Source: Tilletia caries | Lineage: Eukaryota; Basidiomycota; Exobasidiomycetes; Tilletiales; Tilletiaceae | Reading direction: 5' to 3' | DNA length: 64,000 bases | NCBI GenBank assembly: GCA_032718865.1 | Contig: JALUTQ010000037.1 | Location: 1-64,000 of the forward strand | Shown here: in pieces, positions 20,744 to 31,335 of the stretch | Position numbering within the stretch: position 1 is the first letter of the stretch | How the letters are laid out: every line of letters begins with the position of its first letter | Translations under genes and position numbers: made by a program | The notes under the pieces: generated by a model | What the model was told of the DNA's origin: nothing | What the model saw: only the letters and a program-made list of their open reading frames with translations | Databases searched by the model: none

Positions 20744-23241
20744 ATGCCTTCCTACGCCCTGCGCACAACCTTCAGCTTTCTCCTTACCCCGCCGGTCCTC
20801 AGTCTCGCCCCTCTCGATCTCGCCCGTTTCTCCTCGCCCTTCTCGCGCTTCCGGTGCTGCTGCTGGTCAAGCTCGCCTTCTTCACTTCGACCGTCCATCT
20901 TGAACCAGCTACCTCTGCCCCACAGGACCCGGTCAGCTCTCCCCTCTCTCTTCCTCACCGTCCCGAACCGTCTCCCCGCGCCGCCTCCAGGGCCTTCTCT
21001 GCCGCTTCCCCCATCTCCTTCACCTCCTTCTGGCCAATCCGTGCGTACGCCCTTTCGTACTCCTGGCGCAGCGCGCTCTGCGGGCTCTTCTCCCTGTACT
21101 CCTTCCTCCCTAGTTTCAAATCCAGTCTCATCCTTGTCCATCATCTCTCTCAACTGCGGTGCCGGCGGACTGCGTGCACGCCTGTTCGAACTGAGCCATG
21201 AGTCGTCCCGCTTTCTGGCTTCTGCGGCCATCGTCTGCCTTCAAGAATGCCATCTCCCTGCCCCCGTGGATTGGGATGATACTAAGGCCCTCCAAGACGC
21301 TCTTCGCGTCTCCGTCACTCCACCATTCCGCGCCATCCTTGGCCGCGATACCGGCATCCTTCTGCGAGACCCAAATCTCCGCATCGACTCCTTCGCTCAC
21401 GGCGATCACTGGACTCACGTTCGCCTTTCTTCCCCCGACCCCATCTGTGGTACCGCTCACTCTGTAAGCGTATGGTCCATACACGGCCCCTTCCAGATTC
21501 AGGCCTGGGATACTATTGCTGAAGCTTTCAGATGTCATCTACCCCCTCCGCAGACTCCAACCCTGATCGGCGCGGACTGGAACTCCGTTCCGGACCCCAA
21601 CCTCAACTCGCTCAACGGCGACCCAACGAGCATTCCCTGGCGCGCGCCTGCCGCTGCCATCGCCCCTACATACGCGGTAGATGTGTTTCGGGTCTTGCGC
21701 CCGGACAGCTTCTCATGGACGTTCGCCAGCCCCACCTCTGCGCGTCGCCTTGACAGCATCTGGGCGTCTCCGGAACTTCTCCCCCACGTCGCCAGCACGG
21801 ACGTGGCAAGCTGCCGCTCCGACCACCGCGCCGTCCGCGTCACGTTCCTCCAGGCTCCTTCCCCTGGCGCGCCTGCGGCACCTTTTTCTGACGGGCGCCT
21901 TCCACCGCACCGGCCGTGGTCACTACACCCGGGGCTGTGGAATGACCCTATCTTCACTCGCGAACTATCTGCCTTCGCGTCCTTCTATAACCCCCCTCAT
22001 CTCGCCACACCCTCAGGAATAGACGACTGGGCCCTCTACCATGGGGCCCTCTTCACCTTTCTTCAGCCCCTAGCTCGATCCGTCAGCGCTACTCAGCAAC
22101 GTGCCCGTTCGAACTTGGACCACGCCAAACGAGATCTCGATGGGCTCGACCTTCGTGACCCTACAGATGCTACACGACTTCCCTCCTTGCTCCGGCAGTG
22201 GCGGTCCTCCTGCTCTGCTGCTGCCTCCTCTGCGAGCCTACGTCCGGGTGGGAGCTCGTCCGCCTCAGCTCTACGTGAAGGTTCCTGGCTCTTTTCATCC
22301 TATGCATCGGCCGCCTCTCGGGCCATTCCTCCTCTCACGACCGACCTCGGCCTGGCAGTCTCTTCCGCTGACAAGCTCCAGGCCCTCACTTCTTTTTATG
22401 CTGATCTTTTCTCCGATCGCCCAGTTTCCACAGCCTCTCCCTCTCCACTAATCTACACCGCCGCGCGGACCGCCAATGCACCATTCACACTCCAGGAAGT
22501 GCATAGAGCCTTGCGCACCGCAAATCGCCACTCCTCTTCCGGCCCCGACGGCATCCCCTACCGGGTGGACCTGGCGACCTTTGAATCCTCTGGCCCTCTA
22601 CTTCAGGCCCTCGCAAACGCGTTGGGTGACGGCCCACAATGGCCTGTTACTGCTCGAACCATCCTCCTCCCAAAATCTGGCGACCCTGCCAACATTTCGA
22701 ACTACCGCCCGATCACCATTACCAACGCCTATGTGCGCGTCATCTCTCGCCTTCTGTCTGGTCGGTTCCTCTCCTTAGGGGAGAAGCTATTGCCCTGGAC
22801 ACAGTCCGCCTTTCTCCCAGGTCGTCGCTCATCTCTCATCGCGGGTACGCTCCACGCTATTCACGATCTTCAACAGCTTCCCCCAAACCCGCTGACCCCC
22901 CTCCCATGTTCGTTATCTCCATCGATCAGAAAAAGGCCTATGATCGTGTCCATCGCGACTGGCTCTTTGCGGTGCTTACTGCAATACGCTTCCCTCCTTT
23001 GCTCCTGGGCGTGCTCCGGGCCATCTATTCTTCGCCGTCCACCCGCATCTCTGCCCTAGGTACGTTAGGCCCGATCATCTCCCTTCTCTCCGGGGTCTTA
23101 CAAGGAGATCCCGCCTCCTGCTTCCTCTATAACCTCACCCTCCAACCCCTGTTCGACCTTCTCGCACAGCTGAACATTGGTGTGCCGATCCCGATACTGG
23201 GAACTCAGGTAGATCGGCGCACTCTCTCGGATTCGAGATGA
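20744..23241 (+). pseudogene. LINE ORF2: APE endonuclease and truncated RT
   Basis: The protein nicks target DNA and copies LINE RNA. After a Ser/Pro-rich lead the endonuclease starts near 21131 (IISLNCGAG) with CLQECH, LIGADWNSVPD and a C-terminal SDHRAVRVTF, the usual catalytic Glu, Asp-Asn and Asp-His residues. The RT follows from about 22470: SSGPDGIPYRVD, ILLPKSGDPANISNYRPITI and QSAFLPGRRSSLIAG. A frame change near 22905 leads to FVISIDQKKAYDRVHRDW and LLSGVLQGDPASCFLYNL. The reading ends at 23241, before the catalytic Y/FADD motif, so the element is cut at its 3' side. LINEs usually lose the 5' end. A Tad1-like clade is likely from the layout, but this is not tested. Confidence 0.85.
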
Positions 23242-23502
23242 CAGCGTCGTGGCGCTCAGGCCTCAGGGACGCAGTGCTGAGCCACAAAGACGGCGCACCT
23301 GCGATGCACATGGTGGTAGAGTAATCCGAACCGGATCTGGAGCAATTTTTCCGTACCACCCCGCGGCGCGACCTATCAGCGGAAGTCCTCAAGACTTGGG
23401 CGTGAAAGGCACTGCGTGGCCTCAGGGCCATTCACTAGGTGATCCTTTGAATGTTATGCAATTCCTCCGCTTCTGTTACTAAACAAAATCACTCTTTACA
23501 GG

Positions 23503-23642
23503 CTGGAATCATTTACTTCGACATCAAACCGTCCAACATCTTCATAACGGAGCCGAGCGCTGGTATTGAGGCAGATTTTACCGTCGAAAATGCTCGCATC
23601 ACAAAAAGAATGTTACCGGACATCACAAAATGTTCCGGTTAA
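23503..23642 (+). pseudogene. Protein kinase fragment (catalytic loop)
   Basis: After a CTTTACAG acceptor at 23502 the exon reads GIIYFDIKPSNIFITEPSAG. This is the catalytic loop of a Ser/Thr kinase of the Wee1/Swe1-like style (xDIKPxNIFI), with the usual His-Arg replaced by Tyr-Phe. No DFG motif follows, and the frame becomes unlike a kinase and stops at 23642. It is a captured or decayed gene piece. Confidence 0.5.
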
Positions 23643-24642
23643 GATGCGCAGTCCTTTTGAATGTGACAGGAACCCTTGATTCGGTTTTTCCTTTGAATAT
23701 TGATCCCGGAAGGCGCATTACAAGGTTTATGGCGTAGCCACAATAAATCAGGCATGCGTCCATCTTTCCACCAAATGCATGCTGCATCTCTAATCGAAGC
23801 TGTATGTATGCCAAGGCTCGGCAAGCTACTAGAGTTACCACTTTTCTGCGAAATAGTATAGTCAAGTTATAGTGAGTGGTCACCTCGGCGGGAAATAGTG
23901 TAGTCAAGTGAGATCACTGCGCCGAGTCAGTGACCTTGGCCCGGCTCACCTAACTTTGCTCTCCGAGCTCGGAACCCATCGTGCGGCCTCGGGGGATAGG
24001 GCGGCGAAGGTAGCCGAGATCAAGGAAAACGTCATCAAAACGAACCGGACTCATACCGATGCCTGCGACAACGATTCCACCGCAACAGGGAGCTCGTCCT
24101 GCGACAGTCAAGCGTCTCTTCCTGCCGTTGACACCCCTCATCCGGCAACCAAACTCAATGATCCCACGACCCAAATCAGACGTCCTTCGCCCGTCGCAGT
24201 CTGCGCCGTGAAGACGACCCCCCGCTCGAGGTCGAAATCGCGGATGATCGACAGATACCCGTGCGGCCGTGCCCCGGAAATCCACTCCCTTCAACAAACC
24301 TTTCGGTTTCAAAACCGACCTTGACGTCTCTCGAAAACGTTCAGTTCTTCTCAATCGTCAACCTGCTCAGCGCTCGAGACAATTCCGCCCCCTGTCGACT
24401 GCGTGTCGCCGGCCTGGCGGCTGGCCTTGACCTCGTCTACCGGAGACGCCCCTTGATCTCCGGTCAAAAACGATGTCGCGCCCCACCCACATCCCAAGAA
24501 GGCAAAGGCTTCGTGGTACGGACAGAAGAAGGGACGACAACGCGGGCAGTTGTTAGGATGCATCACAAACGGAGTGCCTTCCGCGCGTTTACGCCAGATT
24601 CCTAGTCCGCTTCTCCAGCGCCAGGAAGCGCCTCCGTAAGGG
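23643..24642. other. Stretch without a recognisable gene
   Basis: A plus-strand ORF at 23908-24324 and short ORFs on both strands match nothing I know and show no domain. Remnants of broken genes are possible, but I cannot support one. Confidence 0.35.
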
Positions 24643-25097
24643 GTGCCCGAGCACATCAAGACCATTGTTCAGCTGCTGAAGGACAAGGAGAAGAAAGGGA
24701 CGGCAGTCCTTCTCGCCCAGATATATCGCATGCTGACCCGTAAGCCGAGGGACATGGACGACGAAGAAGGCGCATCGACCGCATCGATCTCATTATCCGC
24801 CTCGAGCACCGACCTACACGGCACATGGCGATCTGTGTTGAAGGAGGCAACGAGATATGTCGATCTCGGTTGTGAACATAAGGCAGCAAAGATCGGGCAG
24901 ATCTGGCTTCCACGGCCAACGATCTTTCTTCCAGGCGCGTACTGCTACTACAGTGGAAAAAGAAGAGGGGATCGACTGGGATTCAGACGTAGAAGCATTT
25001 CTCTGGGAAGAAGATGAGGATGAGGACGCTCCTCTGGTTAGTAGCCCCTCGGGTCCCCTGGCTCTTCTACTCATATCTGACTTTTTGCCTTCGTTCT
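24643..25097 (+). CDS. Hypothetical gene remnant, hAT target
   Basis: A reading frame MPEHIKTIVQLLKDKEKKGT, with ATSISL-type Ser-rich and then acidic stretches (EGIDWDSDVEAFLWEEDEDE in the overlapping frame), ends at a hAT-type insertion. The two overlapping frames (24643-25017 and 24857-25216) suggest a frame change near 24900 or a spliced gene. I do not recognise the family. The hAT element at 25106 entered just downstream. Confidence 0.35.
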
Positions 25098-25105
25098 ATC
25101 ACAAC

Positions 25106-26717
25106 CAGTGTTTCGAAGTATACTTGAAGGACCAGAAATTTTTCAAAACATACTACAGTATACAGTATGTTTTTGGTCCGGAAGGTCTGAGTACTGCGAC
25201 AGTATGGAAAAAGTAGTACTGTTTCCTTCAAGTATACTGGCGACATACTGGCAAATTTTTCGGGTACTTACATTATACTGCAGTACTACTGCAGTAGTAT
25301 TTGTCAAAGAAATCATAATTCAAGTATACGCAGTGTAGTACTGCAGTATGTTCACATCATACTTTACAGGTCGATGTGTCCGAAAACATACTGCAGGATA
25401 GTCCCAGTATACTGCAGCACCGTGTGTCGCAGTACTACTGCAGTATGTACACATTACATTTCACAGAAAAATATGTCCCTAAACATATTGCAGGATTGCT
25501 GGCAGTATCCGAACGAGTGCTCCGTGGGCAGGAAGACAAGGAGGATCGGCAGGTGTGGAATGAAGCAGCTGAAGAGGCACGCACCCTCATCAATCAGCTC
25601 AACAGGTCTCACATCATCATCGTTCCAACTCGAGTATCGATCTTGGCCTTGATGGCACTGATCAACGAGGTGGATGCCGACAGCTTTCGGATGTACGAAA
25701 ACGGCCAACTTTCAACGAAGACGCTTGTCGACGCCATGTTGATGACTCGCAACGTCGGCCCTGGATTATCTTCCAGTTTGATTACCAGGGTACAACGCAC
25801 TTCGCCATTCCGATCATCGGCAGGACCGTTTACGCCCCTGGCGTTGACCGAGAGCAACAAGTCAATGCGGAAGGCGTTATTGCGCTCGCCATCGCCCAGC
25901 GCTTGGCCGCCGCGTCTACCGCTGCTGCAGCAATGGAAGATGAGCGCATGAAATCTATCCTCGCCAAAGCTGGGATATTGCTTGCTTCGCGGCAGCGAAC
26001 GGACACAGTACTCAACCGGTCGGAAGTTCTCGGAATGAACTACGTCAAGGCGCTTCAGTGGCATCGAATAAATCCAAAAACCCGTCGGGAAGAAGAAAGG
26101 GGGATTCGAAACCGAAGTTGTCAAGTACTATAGGACGGCAAGCGAGTTTACCACGATACATTACAATCGATCGTCCCTCCCGAACGGGAATAAGGCGGAC
26201 GGGTGGATCTCTCCACTTTGGGATGCGGACGAGGAGGTGATCAAATTTGCGTTCCGACCAAAAGCTGCCCCGCAGTCCGTCATCTACGTAGGCGAGCCCA
26301 TCTCCCTTCGGCGCTGCGTAGGTGCCACGAACACCCGCCATACGATTTTCGCAGATATGCTCCTCGATGAAGCTCTAATCACTCAAGAAGCGCGCTTCGA
26401 CTGACTTCCCATTCCTCGGGAACGATTTTGAGCTCTAAAGGTCGGCAGATGCCGATCATTACCGAGGTATACTGCAGTAGCTCAAGCCAGTATCCTTCAA
26501 GTATGCTGCAGCATACAAAAAGGAGGTTTACGGCATCGCGCTCCTTTTTACATACTGCAGTATATTGCAGGACCGCGCCGGAGGATCCAAACAGGATACA
26601 TTACCTTTTTTTGAAACCGCCCAAATTTTTCCGACAGGATACAGTATGTTTTTGCAAAAAGTAGTACTGCAACAGTATACTGCGACAGTATACAGTATGT
26701 AGTATGTCGAAACACTG
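25106..26717. mobile_element. hAT-type element D, 8-bp target duplication
   Basis: The terminal inverted repeat CAGTGTTTCGA is exact at both ends and is flanked by a perfect 8-bp target duplication ATCACAAC at 25098-25105 and 26718-26725. CAGTG ends with 8-bp duplications are the hAT signature. The outer 300-400 bp at each end are packed with the word AGTATACTGCAGTA and variants (TACTGCAGTA, GTATACTG) in both orientations. The interior, 25490-26404, carries broken coding sequence that does not look like a hAT transposase, so the element is non-autonomous and probably carries a gene fragment. Confidence 0.88.
25494..26404 (+). pseudogene. Coding cargo inside hAT element D, unknown family
   Basis: Three open pieces follow one another in different frames: VWNEAAEEARTLINQLNRSH and ALMALINEVDADSFRMYENG, then IIFQFDYQGTTHFAIPIIGR and VLGMNYVKALQWHRI, then ETEVVKYYRTASEFTTIHYN and ADMLLDEALITQEARFD with a stop at 26404. 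Composition and codon use look like a real gene. I do not recognise the family and see no zinc finger, RNase-H fold motif or dimerisation motif of a hAT transposase. Two frame changes, near 25760 and 26090, could be indels or small introns. A captured host gene is the simplest reading; a highly diverged transposase is the alternative. Confidence 0.5.
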
Positions 26718-26725
26718 ATCACAAC

Positions 26726-27245
26726 TCCTTTCATCAAGAACCTGTACAGCATTTCCTTTCCCACTACCTGAACGCCTGATCTGTCACACACTGCTGCAAC
26801 GCTTCAGCTTGTCTTGAAATTCAAACGGAACGCAGTACACTGCTGGACGTCATCATTCTGGTAGTCTTTGAGCATTGGGGAGTCTCATGCGATGCTGGAA
26901 CGAGGCTGAGGACGATGCAGCCTGCCTCCCCCGAATCGATCTGTTTACGGGTGATGTATTCAAACAGTCGAAAATCCTAGAAATCTTGTGGGTTAGGAAT
27001 TTGACCAGCGTCAGTAATCAGAATTCAGAATTCTATTTGCCTTAGGATCCTTGGTGAGTCCTTCGCACGTTTGAACAGCAAAAGAGACCGATCTCGCACT
27101 GAGCTCCAACGAGATCTTTTCCTGTCAAAGCACGAAGGCAACGGAAATAGTCCCTGCGACATGACGCCCACATCCACCTCGCACCCGGAGACAAGCATCA
27201 GCTGGCCAACTCATTTAGTCATCACGACAGATGCCTTGGTGACTG
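26726..27245. other. Stretch without a recognisable gene
   Basis: This is the right flank of the hAT insertion. I see no supported ORF or RNA gene. Confidence 0.4.
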
Positions 27246-28428
27246 TCATGTCCAATATAGCCATGTAGGGGCAGGTAATTTAATTTTTGCCCGGGCAAAA
27301 CTCATCGTCGAGTGTTCCAGAAATACAAATGTGCCCCACTTAGAACGCAGCGGGATCCTTCCACTCGGGAATTTTCTGCGGGTTTCGTTTGTGGTCTTCG
27401 CACAAGGAGTCATCGTGAAGCTCGGGACGATGAAGTTCGGCCAAGTCTCCTTTGAAGAAAGCATGCCCGTGATCGAGCGGGGTGCCTCCACAGGGCGTGC
27501 CCTGTCCTCCCAGTTTACGTGAGACTGTATCGAAACTTTTGAGCTATAGCATAGAGAAACGATGGGTATAGGGACCGATTCAGCAAACACACAAATGCTG
27601 ATATGCACGTGTTGAAGTACACCATTGAACTCACAAACCGAGGGCAGAGCAAGGTGTGATCATCGCCTATGGACTCAGGGAGCACCAGCAGGCACCACAA
27701 GCACTCAGCAAGAGTGTCTCGCTTCTGTTCATTCACAGGAGGGGGGTCTGCGGCTTGAAAGTAGGCTTGGAAAGCCGTGGGCCAATCATCGTTATCCACC
27801 ACGATGAAGCATCGCTCGCTGAGATACTCTTCCTTCAGCTTTGCACCATCCACTTCCGCCGGATTAAACGCTGCTGGCTTGAGCTGATCCTGGATCCCAA
27901 TCGTGCGTGCATATATGATTGAAGAACGAGCAAGGAAAAGGAAATTGATTGTTGGTCAAGATTGGTCATCATTTAGAACATTCATACTCAATGGAAACCT
28001 TTCTCCTTCATTTCCGAGCCTTTCTGCGCAAACGTTGTGATGATAAAGCTCATCACCTCAGCTGCGGTGAAGTTCTTCTTAATTCCGGCTGCATTAATCT
28101 GACAGTGCTGGTCGTCCAAAAAATTGTCAAAGTATCCAGGCTTGCCTTTCGAGCTCATCGAAAGGTTCCAGGCTGCAACAGGAATCAGGTTAATCTGCAG
28201 ATGGAAAGGAAGATTGATCAGAGTGAGGAAGACCAGAGAGATTCTGGCTCGCAAGTACTGACAGTGTTGCGCTTGATCTTGACACTGACAGCGTCTTTCG
28301 GCGGCCGGCCCAGCGTCGTCGGCCTCGCCAAGTTGGAAAATCGGGAGACGGCGGCTGCGAACGCGCTCGGGCTCGTGCCTGCGACGTCTGCGTTCGCGCC
28401 TGTAAAAGGTCGAGTCGATGTTCGCCAT
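27246..28428 (-). pseudogene. Unknown minus-strand gene, probably spliced or decayed
   Basis: Readable parts in transcription order are KKNFTAAEVMSFIITTFAQK (near 28000), then NPAEVDGAKLKEEYLSERCF and DDWPTAFQAYFQAADPPPVN (27635-27905, closing at a GTGAGT donor). Last comes an end exon with VSIQSHVNWEDRARPVEAPR and FIVPSFTMTPCAKTTNETRR, with a stop at 27246. The pieces look coding and are joined by plausible GT-AG introns, but I know no family with these motifs. It lies downstream of the RecQ-like fragment on the same strand and could be the C-terminal part of that gene. Confidence 0.4.
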
Positions 28429-28464
28429 CCGGCAGAGGGGTGACCTCTGCCGTGCTCATTCTGG

Positions 28465-29307
28465 CTACCGGAAGGGGTGAGAGCGAGAGCACTGCCGGGA
28501 ATCGGCGCAGGATTGGCCGTACGTGCAGAGAAGGTGGGAGCGATGGACGTGATAGGCGCATTGCCAGTCGTAGCTCCGGCCTCCGAGGTTGGACAACAGC
28601 GACGGGTTGGCGAGCGCAGCAGTGTGGCCGGTATTGGCGGTGGCAGCAGCGTTGCAGAGAATGGCGGCGGAAGACGCAGCAGTTCCGGATGGGCGAGAGG
28701 TCATGCTGGGTGCAGAACCATGACTGTGATCTAATGCTGGAGAGGGTTGCGGCGTAGGATCGCATCGCCTTGATCCCGTGTCCATTGAAGCGCTCGACCA
28801 CGTCGTCGACCAGGGACACGCTCGGGCTAAGGTACACGACGGTCCGCGTGCTGCCTTCCCATACCTCCGCCAGCAGTGTAGCCAGCCAGACGTCGGTCTT
28901 GTCCGCCCTGGTTGGCAGCACTGCAAGAAGATGTCGCAGCTCTGAGGCAGCTATCGCCATCGCCATCGCGGCCGGAAGCAGAGGCAGACATGCCGATGAG
29001 TCAACTCCAGGCAAAGGAAGCGTCGGCCGCTTTGCTCATGGTATCCTTGCCGATGTCGAGCGCGTCGTCCTGCCCGAATCCGTAAAGCCGCAGAGCCGAG
29101 GATACCGTGTGGGACGTTTGCTCCGCTAAGGCCACTCCCGTGGCGCTCAGTCTCATGCCCCCGCATCGACTGATCGACCGCGTTCCCAATATCATCCTCC
29201 TCCTCCGCGGCTGCTGCCACCGCCTCTTCCTGACCTGTCATCTTCTCGTGTCGGAGCGCCTTCATCACGTCCTCCGAGCCAAGCGTTCTGATGATGGATC
29301 CCTGCAA
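28465..29307 (-). pseudogene. RecQ-like DEAD-type helicase fragment
   Basis: In the intact family the enzyme unwinds DNA with ATP. The piece contains a P-loop-like LLAVLPTRADKTDVWL, where GAGKT or GGGKS is expected, followed by RTVVYLSPSVSLVDDVVERF and GHGIKAM, which correspond to helicase motifs I and Ia. Upstream is a linker-like region, ALRHEKMTGQEEAVAAAAEE and a Leu-Tyr-Gly-Phe segment in another frame. The P-loop is degenerate (RAD for GAG), and at least two frames are needed to read through, so it is dead. In basidiomycetes such helicase genes are often multicopy and mobile. An OrsD-type zinc-finger gene lies 5.5 kb upstream on the same strand and may be the front of the same gene. Confidence 0.5.
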
Positions 29308-29339
29308 CTGTCTCCACGCCGCGATAATTTGGGGGAAAA

Positions 29340-29518
29340 AAAAACAAGGCCCCGGAGCGCCCCGGATTTTTGAGGAAACTCCGCACTCCGTCTGTTCATG
29401 GAGCTCGTCACCCCGTACTCCATTAAAAACCTGCTCCAGCTCTCATCGTACTCCGATATCGGCCGTACATGCCTCGCTACCCAACCCCAGCACATATTTG
29501 ACGGGTACACAATGCGCT
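29340..29518. repeat. CCGTACTCC-word stretch outside element E
   Basis: GCCCCGGAGCGCCCCGG and several ACTCCG/CCGTACTCC words share the vocabulary of element E but lie left of its terminal repeat. It may be the remaining end of a second, older element of the same family into which E inserted. Confidence 0.45.
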
Positions 29519-30269
29519 AAGGATGAGCCCGGAGCGCCCCGGAGTGCTCCGTACTCCCGGGCCCATACTCCGGGGCGCTCCGCTGACTTTTTGTGGTGCT
29601 CCGTGCTCCGTCTCTTTTCAGAGATAGACTAGCATCTTACTCCGTACTCCGTCACTATAAGGAGCACCAGAGAAACTTACTCCGTGCTCCGTCAAATTAT
29701 GAAGTGGTTCAGAAAGTCTACTCCGTACTCCGTAGCTACGGAGCCCGGATAATCCGGGGGAGCTCCGTACTCCGGGAGACGATCTCACAAATCCCAAAAT
29801 ATGGTACGATTTCAGAAATGTGTATGCTCGTGATCGAGCTTGTAGCAGCTGTGCTTAAGAGAACAGTCTGAGAGCGCTTGAAGAGCTGTTTTGGTCAGAT
29901 TTAGACTGCGAGATGAGATTTGTGAACATAAATTTTGGAAAGTAACCCCAAAATACCCATGTTTATAGTTAAATACCTTCCTTATGAGAAAATGTGGAGG
30001 CCCCGGACCGGACTCCGGGGGTACCTCCGTACTCCGTCACATATCACAGGTATTTACTCCGTACTCCGGGGAATTTTCTGCAACGCCCAGAGGTCAGCTC
30101 CGTACTCCGGGGAACTTCCTACATTGCTTAAACGTCAGCTCCGTACTCCGGCAACGGTGAGGTAACCTCTCGATTCTCATTCCGTACTCCCGGCTCCCCC
30201 GGAGTGCGGCCCCGGATAACCGGGGCGCTCCGGCAAAGCCGCTCCGGGGCTTACTCCGTGCTCATCCTT
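29519..30269. mobile_element. Word element E (CTCCGTACTCCGG)
   Basis: AAGGATGAGCCCGGAG at the left and its imperfect complement (AAGGATGAGCACGGAG read from the right, one mismatch) make a terminal inverted repeat. The 751-bp interior has no ORF and is full of CTCCGTACTCCGG in both orientations. The AAGG start is shared with elements A and I. The flanking decamers (ACAATGCGCT and AGTATGGGGT) agree at only 6 of 10 positions, so I cannot claim a target duplication. Confidence 0.6.
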
Positions 30270-30270
30270 A

Positions 30271-30800
30271 GTATGGGGTCCGCTATACCCAAGAGGTTGG
30301 GTATGTGGGTATGACTTGAGTATACCCACCATACCTGACCTGTACCCACCTTATACCCATCTGAATGTTCTCCCTGGTATACGCAGGTATAACTTGGGTA
30401 TACGCAGGTATATCTTGGGTACACGTAGGTATATTCTGGGTATACGCAGGTATAATCTGGGTATGCACAGGGTATTCCAGGTATACACAGAGTCTTGCTT
30501 GGGTACACTTGCATTACTTGAGTATAATTATGAAATGCAGGGTATACGGTATACCTAGGTACAAGTGTACAATCTGGGTATGTGTACAAAAAAGGTCAGA
30601 AGCCAGACAAGATGGGTATACCTAGGTATACCCAGGTTCAACGCAGGTAAACGTAGGTAAATACAATCTAAAAATGGCCAAAAATCGGTTGATTACATAA
30701 GCAGGTATACCTTGAGTATACCCTCGGGTATGGGTATGGGTCTCGTCGGGAAAAAGGGTATACCCTCGGGTATGGGTATGGGACCCCAGATACCCAATAC
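30271..30800. repeat. Word element F (GGTATACC)
   Basis: About 530 bp with more than 25 copies of GGTATAC/GTATACC and variants (GGGTATG, GGTATAC) in both orientations. Candidate ends are GGGGTCCGCTATACCC at the left and GGGTATGGGACCCC at the right. Exact borders and a target duplication could not be found. It abuts element E directly. Confidence 0.6.
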
Positions 30801-31335
30801 CTAACCCATGCCGACCTCTGCTCCAGAAAATGTAAGACAATAGTCGCCATAGTCGGTAAAAAACGTGTCTAAAATTGATTTTGCAACTATAGTCGGACAG
30901 TAGCTGGACATCAAGGCTATAGTCGCAGCAAACAATTCGGCTACAGTCCGACTAGAGTTTGTCATGGTCTGACCACAGCTTGGAGTTGCGACTATAGCCG
31001 CAGGCCCGACTGCCACCACTATAGCCAGACTATGACATCTACTGCGCATGAAACACTATAGCCAGTCATAGTGCGACTATTATTGTTGGATAGTCGAACA
31101 CTCGAACCATAGCCTGACTATATCCAATTTTAGACCAATGTTAGACAATGGAAGGCGACCTACAATATAGCTATCTATAGTCCGAAATTTGATGTGCAAC
31201 TATAGTGCAAAAATTATTGTCCCAAAGTCCGACTATAGTGGCGCACATGCGTTACAATTTTGGCTATAGTCACACTATAGTGCAAATTTTTGGCTGCGCA
31301 AAATCCTGCGACTATAGTGGATTATGGCACTTTAG

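Noticed and set aside
26045..26341. Minus-strand ORF inside the hAT element
   Set aside because: The plus strand of the same stretch carries the gene-like reading that continues from the upstream pieces; the minus ORF is its shadow.
30271..30800. CRISPR-like or tandem array in the GGTATACC block
   Set aside because: Spacing is irregular, words occur in both orientations and there are no unique spacers; this is fungal repeat DNA.
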